Assembly (NCBI GenBank): GCA_014885115.2
Contig: WKLE02006385.1
Coordinates: 1-26,430, forward strand
From: Asterionellopsis glacialis
Taxonomy: Eukaryota; Bacillariophyta; Plagiogrammaphyceae; Rhaphoneidales; Asterionellopsidaceae
Direction: 5' to 3'
DNA length: 26,430 nucleotides
Under the pieces are notes generated by a model. It did not search any database. It was not told the origin of the DNA and worked only from the letters and a program-made list of their open reading frames with translations. A program made the translations under genes and the position numbers. This document shows, piece after piece, positions 18,393 through 26,430 of this stretch. The number at the start of each line of letters is the position of its first letter. The stretch's first letter is position 1.

Positions 18393-20546
18393 ATGGAAAA
18401 CTTTAGTAAAATTTTTGGCAATGGGAATATTGATCCTGCTATTGATGTCATGGTAGATGAAGGGATCTTAAAGGAGGATTCCTATAATATGGATATGATT
18501 GGTTCCATAGATCAAGGGACATCGTCAACAAGATTTGTGGTATTTACTCATAAAGGACGGATAGCCGCGAGTGCACAAATGGAACATTCACAAATTTTTC
18601 CGTCTGGCAAGGACAAGGTGGGTTGGCATGAACATGACCCAATTGAAATTTGGAGCAATACTATTAAGTGTATGAAGGCTGTCACACTGTCCCTAAAGAG
18701 TAAAAAGGTCGATTTCAACAAACGTCCACTCAAGGCCATTGGAATTACAAATCAGCGTGAAACTACAATCGCATGGAATTCTGAAACGGGCGTTCCGTAT
18801 TATAATGCAATTGTATGGGATGATTTACGTACAACGTCTATAGCGACACACATTGCCAATGAACATGGTGGCAATCAAGATTGTGTACGTGACGAAACTG
18901 GATTACCCTTGGCAAGTTACTTTGCAGGTACCAAGGTGCGATGGTTATTAGACAATGTACCAGAATTAGCGCAAGATTTGCAGGACGAAAAGAAACGGTC
19001 CACCGTTAGATTCGGTACGGTTGATACATGGCTATTGTATCAGTTAACTGGTGAGCCATCCAACTTTAAAGGTGCTGCCAACGTTGGTGGGATTTTTGGT
19101 ACAGATGTTAGTAATGCTTCACGATGGTTATTCCTAAATATCCACACCATGAAATGGGACAAAAAATTAATTGATACAATTTGTGGTGCCGCGCATGATG
19201 TACCAGTAGAGGCATTACCTACCATATCATCTTCGAGTCAAATTTATGGAATATGTTCCAATTCATGTGGTTGTGGTCCTAGTATGTCAGGTGTTCCTAT
19301 AGCCTCCATTTTAGGGGACCAACAGGCAGCCTTATTCGGACAAACGGCTTTCACGGCTGGTGAAGCGAAATGTACTTATGGTACTGGATTATTCTTAATG
19401 ATGAATACGGAAGAAACTATAGTCAAAAGTACTCATGGATTGTTAACTACAGTGGGGTATCAGTTGGGTGAAGGTGGTCCTGTCCATTATGCTCTAGAGG
19501 GGAGTGTGAGTCACTCTGGCAGTGTCATACAATGGTTACGTGATCAACTGCAAATTTTGTCTAAGGCTTCCGAATCGGAAACATTGGCTCGAACCACAGA
19601 AACTAATGATGGGTTGTACTTTGTTCCAGCCTTTGCTGGATTGTTTGCACCGTATTGGAGATCGGATGCACGTGGTTGTATTGTAGGTATGACTGCAACA
19701 CATACGAAAGGACATGTTTGCCGTGCTGCGTTAGAAGCAACAGCATATCAAGCACATGACGTCTTTGATGCTATGTTTGCAGATTCTAATGTTGTTTTGA
19801 AAGCTTTAAAAGTTGATGGTGGAGTAAGTATCTTTTCTATCTACAGCATCTATCGTCTACGCACGCGCACGGAGTCTCTCTACCCCTATCCCTGCCCCTG
19901 TTCTTATACCTCTCTACTCTTTCTTTTTCTCTACCCCTATCCCTGCCCCTGTTCTTATACCTCTCTACTCTTTCTTTTTCTCTCCACTACTTAGGGAACG
20001 GCTAATGCCTTATTAATGCAATTCCAAGCAGATATGATTCGTGTGCCAGTTGTAAAACCAGTTGTTATGGAGACGACGTCCTTAGGTGCAGCACTCGCAG
20101 CTGGATTGGCCGTTGATGTATGGAAAGATGTCGATGAAATTAAAAGTCTTTGGGCAGTAGCTGAAACATTTGAACCTACCATGGATCAAGATGAAAGAGA
20201 ACAATACATAAGCGGTTGGAAAAAAGCAATTAAGAAAAGTTTAGGTTGGATTGTGAATGAGGAAGATGATTCTGTAGTAGAGAACACCAATCGAAGTGAT
20301 GATTATGATTTAGAAGATGATAATGGTGATGGATATGAAACTGCCAAGGAAGATTCCGGTGAAATAATCATGGAAGGTGACAATGACAAGAGTGAGCAAG
20401 TAGTAGAAGAAGAAGGAGTGAAGGAAAACGCACCAAACGATAACCGCATTTCTTCAACCAAGGGTGGTTTTGGTACGTCAACTTTGGTAGTGACAGGAGT
20501 TTGTGCTGCCTTAGCAGGATATCTAGTAGGGCGTAATCGCAAGTAA
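18393..20546 (+). CDS. Glycerol kinase with acidic linker and C-terminal membrane anchor (exons 18393-19823 and 19995-20546)
   Basis: FGGY-family ATP:glycerol 3-phosphotransferase. The spliced product has 660 residues against about 500 for typical glycerol kinases. After a 35-residue leader comes the phosphate-binding IGSIDQGTSSTRFVVF (about 36-51), then TNQRETTIAWN, GTVDTWLLYQLTG, ILGDQQAALFGQ, GTGLFLMMNT and APYWRSDARGCIVGMT. The junction LKVDGG/GTANALLMQFQAD falls across a phase-0 intron and restores the family motif. The catalytic part ends near residue 550. It is followed by an acidic, Asp/Glu-rich linker (about 555-620) and a final hydrophobic segment, STLVVTGVCAALAGYLVG, ending in RNRK. 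One terminal helix followed by basic residues is the layout of a tail-anchored protein, most often mitochondrial outer membrane; that location is inferred. Intron retention would truncate the enzyme before the anchor. Confidence 0.93.
19824..19994 (+). other. Intron of the glycerol kinase gene
   Basis: The intron runs from GTAAGT to TTAG, is 171 nt (a multiple of three) and lies in phase 0. The only in-frame stop inside it is the TAG of the acceptor itself. About 100 of its bases are a perfect 51-bp tandem duplication. Confidence 0.92.
19877..19978 (+). repeat. Perfect 51-bp tandem duplication in the glycerol kinase intron
   Basis: Copies 19877-19927 and 19928-19978 are identical pyrimidine-rich units containing TACCCCTATCCCTGCCCC and ACTCTTTCTTTTTC. 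The second copy merges into the polypyrimidine tract before the acceptor. Identity indicates a recent event, and one copy would leave a 120-nt intron. Confidence 0.95.
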
Positions 20547-21625
20547 CTTAGTAAATAACAATGATCATTATTGAGAAAATACAATACACTATATAGAAGG
20601 TTTCATCCTTTAACAAAACTAATCCGTATATGGAAAATCCTACAATGTTGCACTAGGTTTACGCTGATTAGATATCCTTCAGTTTGAAACAGAAAAAGGG
20701 AGGCTTTTAAAAGCATGGGTATTGAAGCAGGAAACACATTCAGGCAAACGTCGCATACCTCCATGCTTCAAATTTAACATGGTACGGTTCTAGGCCAGTC
20801 AGTCTATCTGCATTTTATTCATGATGGTTTGTGAAATTGGATGCAGAATCTCCTTTTTCTCAAAAATTCTCATTTCATTCCAAGATCATTTGTTGATGAA
20901 AGGGTCCTTTGAACTTTAAAAAACCAAAAGCACAAATCAAGCATCACGAAAAATGAAATGGAAAAGCTTGATCTTGATACAGAGTGTTTGAGGCAAGAGG
21001 AAAAGAATAGTTGTCCTACTCCTTGACCAATGTATCGGTTAACTGTGCGGAAAGGTCTTCCCTTCGGTTCGTCGTCAAATCTCAAATCTGTATTTTCAGG
21101 AAGCTCTTGAAGTGCCCCACGGGGGCCCACCGAACCATAATGAGACCGGGTGTCTCACATCATCAATAAGGTACAGTTGGAACCGTACGATGTACAGTAT
21201 TTTCTACTGATACTAGTGAAGTCTGCGTACAATAGACTATTTCAACTTTCCCCATTATGTGGCCTTGTAACTGGCGTTGTTTGTGGCTTCTGATTTTTTC
21301 ATTTTTTTCAAAGATATGGTCCATCACTCAAATAACCGCCGTCGATTTTTTTAGACTTCTCGAATTTGCTGTCGGGTTCGCATCTGACACTTCTTCAAAC
21401 GCCTGTTCTTTCGAAATTGGGGTTCTCATACGAGTCCTACTCCACCAACCAAAGAATTCTTTCTCGTCCACTTGTTACAGTGTATTGTTTACAACGTGAA
21501 CAGAACAATTGTTGTGTTGCCATTCAACGGACTGTGTATCCATTCATTGGCACATAAATTGAAAATAATCAACACACGAAAATTGAAAATAAAATCGGTT
21601 ACACCGAATATAAACTTAAATCCTC
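20547..21625 (+). promoter_or_regulatory. Intergenic region between the glycerol kinase and transhydrogenase genes
   Basis: This 1.08-kb stretch should contain the glycerol kinase 3' flank and the transhydrogenase promoter. Apart from a weak minus-strand frame at 20870-21130 nothing gene-like is seen. The last 300 bases are T-rich, then A-rich just before the ATG at 21626. Confidence 0.4.
20870..21130 (-). other. Weak minus-strand coding-like frame
   Basis: The frame includes GPRGALQELPENTDLRFDDE and GRPFRTVNRYIGQGVGQLF, then turns hydrophobic and ends at 20870-20872. It has no ATG at its left end and is preceded by TGA eight codons further upstream. It could be a short exon or chance; no family is recognised. 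Confidence 0.15.
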
Positions 21626-24600
21626 ATGAGTAACTCTACTGATATTGGAACAGACGACCCAAGTATGTTTTCTTTTTTCCGGAACTCTAATCGCTTACAA
21701 TCATTTGTGTTTCTAAACTTTTGCCTTTCATCTTTATGTGTTCTTCCTTTTAGTCTGGATCGATGATGCATGGTTGGATACCGTCGTTGTCGTCGGTCTT
21801 ACTTGCTTTGTTCTTTGTCTAAAAGGGCTCAACAGTGTCCCTACTGCAAAGATGGGAATGGTGTACGGTATCATAGGCATGACCTGTCTTATCGCCGGTT
21901 ATTGGGCAAATGATACCTACACTTTTGACGAAGGTACCTGGCTTATAGCTGCTAGTATGGCTCCCGGTATTTTTTTCGGACTCTGGAGTGCTTTCTCAGT
22001 GGAGATCACTGGTCTCCCTGAATTAGTTGGCGCATACAACGGGTTTGGAGGTTTGGCTGCTGCTCTTGAGGTACGTTCTTTGGTGTCACTTTATATAGGT
22101 ATACATACAACACTTGTGCTAATATATGTCCATGGCTTTTCGAACTTTTATCACTATAGGGTATTGGAATGTACTTAGATCCCAAGGCAGATAGATTCGT
22201 CCGGAATGGAAATGACTTGGAAGCACAGACTAGTGAGATGCTGTGGGTTCAAGGTATTGCACTTATTCTCAGTGTGGTTATCGGTTGCATGACTTTCACT
22301 GGATCTATGGTGGCAGTCCTCAAGCTTCATGGCAATATTTCAAGTAAGCCCCGCGTCATTCCCTTCCGCTGGGGTTGCACTGCTGCAATGTTTACCGGCA
22401 TGGCCACTTTCGGAGCACTCTGCTTCTCAGGCGGACAATCGTGGAACGACCGCGGCACTGGACTGGCCTTCCTGATCATTGTTGCGGCTATTGCGAGTTT
22501 CTACGGCTTCACTGCTGTTATGGCTATTGGTGGTGGTGACATGCCAGTCTCCATTAGTTTTCTCAACAGCTTGAGCGGATTCAGTACAAGTGCTGCAGGC
22601 TTTATGCTCGCAAACAAGGCCCTCGTCGTCGCTGGAGCTTTTGTTGGATGCAGTGGTATTATCTTGACACTTGTCATGTGTATTGCTATGAATCGAAGTA
22701 TTGCAAACGTTCTCATTGGAGGATTTGGTGACGGTGCCACACCATCTGGTGGCAAAAAGGCAAAGAAAGTTGAAGGCAAGGTCACGGAAGTTACGGCTGA
22801 AGATGTCACTGATATGCTTCTAAAATCAAAAGAGGTGATCATCGTACCTGGATATGGTATGGCTGTCGCAAAGGCACAGCATGCGATTGCCGACATGACA
22901 ACTAAACTTCGTCACAGAGGAATTAATGTTCGTTTCGCCATCCATCCGGTTGCCGGACGTCTTCCTGGCCATATGAATGTAAGTAATGTTCGCTATACTT
23001 TGAATCGAGACAGCGACACTAGTTACTTTTGCTCAAAATAATTCTATTTTAATCTGAATATCTAGGTGCTCTTAGCTGAGGCCCGTGTACCTTACGATAT
23101 CATTCTCAGCATGGATGACATCAATGAGGACTTCCCCAATACTGATACAGTTCTTGTCATTGGTGCAAATGATACGGTCAACCCTGCCGCACAAACAGAT
23201 CCCGACAGTCCTATTGCAGGGATGCCCGTCCTTGAGGTCTGGAAGGCAAAGCATAGCATCGTCATGAAGAGAAGTCTTCGCGTTGGCTACGCCGGTGTAG
23301 ACAATCCATTATTTGTCAATACCAACAATTCTATGTATCTTGGCGATGCCAAAGGAAGTGTCGAAAAGCTTATTGCTTTGTTGGGCAGCGATGACAAGAA
23401 GGAAGCCGTAGATTTAACTGATATTGAAAATCCTGTTGAAAAGGAAGTCGTCAAGGTTGATAAGTTCATTGAGGAGATTCCATCACTTCAAAAGGCTGCA
23501 TTCCTAAAGGTTGGAGTCATCAAGGAAGTTCAGGACAAAGAATCCCGTGTAGCTATTGTACCTATGGCCGTCAAACGTCTTTTGAAGTCTGGCATGCATG
23601 CACTTGTTGAGAAAGGTGCAGGCGAAAAAGCTGGATTCTCTGATGAAGCTTACGAAGATTCCGGAGCAACAATTGTTGCTAGCGCACAAGGAGTTTTTGA
23701 TGCAGCTGATATTACCTTTAAGATTACAGAGCCAACGGATCACCCTGTCTCTGGCGTCCACGAAATTGAAATGGTCCCCAAGGGGAAAAGTCTCGTCAGT
23801 TTTGTTGGTCCTAGAACTGATAAGGGAAAAGCTCTTATGGATATGGCCGTAGGATCCGAAATCAATCTTCTTGCGGTTGATGCAATTCCTCGTATATCTC
23901 GAGCACAAAGTCTTGATGTACTTAGTTCCCAGGCAAAAATTGCTGGTTACCGTGCTGTTGTTGAGGCAATGCATGTTTATCAACGCTTCCTTAACGGTGA
24001 AATCACTGCGGCCGGAAGTTTCGATGCGACTAAGATTATGGTTGTGGGAGCAGGTGTAGCTGGTCTCGCTGCCATCGGAACTGGTGCCAATATGGGTGCT
24101 GTTGTTCGTGCATTCGACACCAGGCTCGAAACCAAGGAACAGATTGAATCACTCGGCGGAGAATTCCTCATGTTGGACTTTGGTGATGAAGCAGGAGGTG
24201 ACGGAAGTGGATATGCCAAGGTTATGAGTGATGAATTCTACCAAAAGGAGATGGAAATGTTCCAAGATCAAGCCAAAGAAGTCCAAATTATCATTACTAC
24301 GGCTGCGATCCCCGGACGTCCCGCCCCTAAACTTATCATGAAGGACGCTGTTGACAACATGCAAGCTGGAAGTGTTATTGTAGACCTTGCAGGTGCTACA
24401 GGTGGAAACTGTGAACTGACCAAACCAGGAGAAACTTACGTTTACAATAATAAGGTCACAATCATTGGAAAAACTGATCTAATTAGCAAAATGGCTTGGC
24501 AAGCTTCGAGCATGTACAGTAACAATATGGCGAACCTCCTTGACCTTCTTTGCCCCAAGCCTGCAAAGGGTAGCGATAAAGAACAAAAGCTTTTCATCAA

Positions 24601-25141
24601 CATGGAAGACCCCGTCATTCGTGGAATGACATGTGTCCACAATGGAGACCAAACATGGCCTCCACCAGAGAGCGTCACAAAGACAAGTGCCGCCAAACCT
24701 GCTGGTGGAGAACCCGAACCTGCCGAAACTGCTCCAAAGGAACAGAAACCATCTATTTTCTCCAAACGGGTATTCGACCTAACCACGATTGGAGAGCTGG
24801 TATTCCTTGTATTTGCTGCTGCGTTCTTTGCGGTTGTTGCCATCTGGGCTCCTGTATCCTTCGTAACCCAGATCTTATACTTCATCTTGGCTAGTTTCCT
24901 TGGTTATTATTTGATCTGGGGTGTCGAGCCTGCTTTGTTTGCTCCGTTGATGAGTACAAGTAATAGTCTTTCAGGAGTTGTAATCCTTGGTGGTATACTC
25001 ATGGCAAGTACTCCGAACGGATCTGCCACCAATGTATTAGGTTGCACAGCTATTGCTGTTGCCGCTGTGAATGTTTTTGGTGGATTTGCTGTCTCCTATC
25101 GCATGCTCCTCATGTTCAAGAAAGAGGAAGAAACAAACTAA
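21626..25141 (+). CDS. Proton-translocating NAD(P)+ transhydrogenase, beta-alpha fusion (four exons)
   Basis: Exons 21626-21662, 21754-22070, 22160-22978 and 23066-25141 give 1082 residues. The enzyme couples hydride transfer from NADH to NADP+ with proton movement across a membrane. Order: a PntB-type membrane domain (about 14-320, with the conserved [20 protein letters not shown] at 242-261); the NADP-binding domain III ([14 protein letters not shown] at about 345-358, [20 protein letters not shown] spanning intron 3, and [19 protein letters not shown] near 456-474); a linker; the PntA NAD-binding domain I ([19 protein letters not shown] at about 539, [19 protein letters not shown] near 716); then a Pro/Glu-rich linker and four membrane helices (about 966-1077). 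Animal mitochondrial enzymes are alpha-beta; this permuted order is known in Entamoeba and apicomplexans. No obvious presequence precedes [12 protein letters not shown], so the membrane is unresolved. Confidence 0.93.
21663..21753 (+). other. Intron 1 of the transhydrogenase gene
   Basis: The intron is 91 nt, GTATGT to CTTTTAG, in phase 1. It joins [12 protein letters not shown] to [10 protein letters not shown]. The very short first exon is supported by ATG position and good splice sites, less so by conservation. Confidence 0.75.
22071..22159 (+). other. Intron 2 of the transhydrogenase gene
   Basis: The intron is 89 nt, GTACGT to CACTATAG, in phase 0. It joins GGLAAALE to GIGMYLD, keeping the PntB membrane domain continuous. 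Confidence 0.9.
22979..23065 (+). other. Intron 3 of the transhydrogenase gene
   Basis: The intron is 87 nt, GTAAGT to ATATCTAG, in phase 0. It splits the conserved PGHMN/VLLAEA motif of the NADP-binding domain, so both ends are well fixed. Confidence 0.95.
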
Positions 25142-26102
25142 AAGAAATGATAGAGGGGAATGAATTGATGTTGGGATTGAATGTATTTTTACATAAAATG
25201 GTCCAGTTTAATTAAAGATAAAGAAGCAAGAACATTATACCAGTGACAGCGTAAACGGATAATACATAATATATTAAATAATAATGATTTTTTCTTGCAG
25301 AACTTCCTTTAATGAGTTCTGTTCAATTCTTGCATTTTGATGGTATTAATTTGAATCCAAAAGGACGTGATTCCTTTCACTGTTTCTAACCCCGCACCTT
25401 ACTTCTTTAACACAATCTGGAAGGTGGTGGGTGCCATTTGGGTGCCACGAGCTCAAACTATAATATTCAAAAGTATCATTACTGTATCTTTGTTGCGAGG
25501 GACTTTTGACAATAACGAATACTTACTTCTATAAGAAAAATTGCAGTCATCCAAAAATAGAATTTTAGTTTTGTGACAGAATCCAACCAAATCCACACAA
25601 TCAGTTGCTTTTTGTTGACTTGACAGAGGGAAAGATATTCTCAAAAGGATTAGAGTGTCTTCAAGAGCAGAGGATTTATTTATCACAAGCAGTGACATTT
25701 TTCAATTTAGTGTATTCTTGTGGAGGACACTCCGTGTGGACCAAATAACAGTCTTGTCTATTCTTCCAAGAAAATCCAACCAATGTATACATACCCATGC
25801 GTATGATCTTGGTAAGCTCAAAATGTACCTTCATGTAACAGGTATTGTAGGTAATTATTTGTAGTCCTACTTGGCACTGTTCCACACTCATTTATGCACA
25901 GATGTGCTTCCAGTAGAACTACCTGTAAGGGGACAGACAGAACAAATATCGTACAATAAAAAGAGTTTTCATGGAGGATGAGACCAGTGTTTTGGTTTGG
26001 TTGTGATGAAACAAACAATTGTTAGGGGTACCGAAACGGATTACTATTATCTAAGAAGAGACATTGCTCTTCACCTCAATTAGATTTAAGATTTAGGATC
26101 TA
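25142..26102. other. Convergent intergenic region right of the transhydrogenase gene
   Basis: About 960 AT-rich bases lie between converging genes. Open frames of 60-80 codons occur on both strands at 25453-25891 but overlap each other, have no recognisable motif and cannot be ranked. A short direct repeat TGGGTGCCA occurs twice at about 25428-25446. No RNA gene was seen. Confidence 0.4.
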
Positions 26103-26430
26103 TTATGTTCCTTCTAGTGCTGTCATTTGTCTTTCTCTTTCAAGCTGTTCGTCTACCCAATGTTCATTAAGCTCATACGTACCACCGACAAAGATAGCAC
26201 CAAATAATTTTGGAAGACCGTTTTTTCTAAACCCGTATGCCTGTAGTATCTCAAGCGTTTGGCCTCTAGTATAATACCGTACACTGCTGTGAAGGATATA
26301 TCGTCGCCTAATATTGCTACTCATAAAATATTTGACCATTGGAATAACTAGCTCAGATACCAAGGATTTTGCCGGTTCAAAAATATGTATTGCACGAATT
26401 TTAAAAGGGAAGCAGAACAAAGTTGCCTTC
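26103..26430 (-). CDS. CRAL-TRIO (Sec14-like) lipid-transfer domain protein, C-terminal part
   Basis: The minus-strand frame enters from the right edge of the window and ends at TAA 26103-26105, so only the last 108 residues are present. The segment PFKIRAIHIFEPAKSLV matches the beta-strand of CRAL-TRIO domains that is usually written P-x-R/K-x-x-x-I-H. It is followed by the helix-rich region and the strand SSNIRRRYILHSS, and then the closing motif GLPKLFGAIFVGGTYELNEH (family: LPxxxGG). These domains bind small hydrophobic ligands such as phosphoinositides or tocopherols. A short charged tail (DEQLERERQM) follows. The N-terminal part and any introns lie beyond 26430. Confidence 0.75.
   Translation of the reverse strand, partial: KATLFCFPFKIRAIHIFEPAKSLVSELVIPMVKYFMSSNIRRRYILHSSVRYYTRGQTLEILQAYGFRKNGLPKLFGAIFVGGTYELNEHWVDEQLERERQMTALEGT

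Noticed and set aside
25453..25891. Overlapping open frames on both strands right of the transhydrogenase gene
   Set aside because: They overlap each other, lack motifs or splice support, and are within the length expected by chance.
1..26430. tRNA, rRNA or CRISPR arrays
   Set aside because: Scanning intergenic parts for T-arm-like words, conserved rRNA words and regularly spaced repeats gave nothing credible.

Overview
This is a nuclear window from a unicellular eukaryote with the standard genetic code. It carries four clear spliced genes, one clear single-exon gene and one gene cut by the right edge. Six GT-AG introns can be placed by protein conservation (87-203 nt; three of the six donors read GTACGT). 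A diatom or related stramenopile is my best guess. The basis is compact genes with few short introns, acidic and Ser/Gln-rich tails, a beta-then-alpha fused transhydrogenase, and overall style. No marker in the window is lineage-specific, so the taxonomy is inference at about 60%.

Layout: (1) 627-2257, + strand, cytosolic-type serine hydroxymethyltransferase with a tiny first exon. (2) 3108-5854, + strand, an AGC protein kinase. A 170-nt intron joins what look like two separate open frames; splicing restores the C-tail hydrophobic motif and adds a 360-residue low-complexity tail. (3) 6154-7806, - strand, a PI-PLC X-domain protein with an N-terminal membrane segment. (4) 8874-11371, a stretch of weak, anonymous coding signal. 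It includes an acidic repeat protein interrupted by one in-frame TAG and other frames with several stops. (5) 11541-17771, a 6.2-kb gene desert almost free of CpG: I count six CpGs, where about 170 would be expected from base composition. (6) 18393-20546, + strand, glycerol kinase with an acidic linker and a C-terminal membrane anchor. (7) 21626-25141, + strand, proton-translocating NAD(P) transhydrogenase in beta-alpha order (four exons). (8) 26103-26430, - strand, the C-terminal part of a CRAL-TRIO (Sec14-like) protein.

The recognisable genes are metabolic or signalling housekeeping genes: one-carbon metabolism, growth signalling, phosphoinositide or lipid handling, glycerol entry into metabolism, and NADPH supply. 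I see no operon-like or cluster logic linking them. The strongest unexplained signal is the CpG desert with sharp edges, which looks like the mutational footprint of long-term CG methylation. Next come the tail-anchored glycerol kinase, the kinase with its fused tail, and the in-frame stop in the acidic repeat gene. I found no tRNA, rRNA, CRISPR array or intact mobile element.
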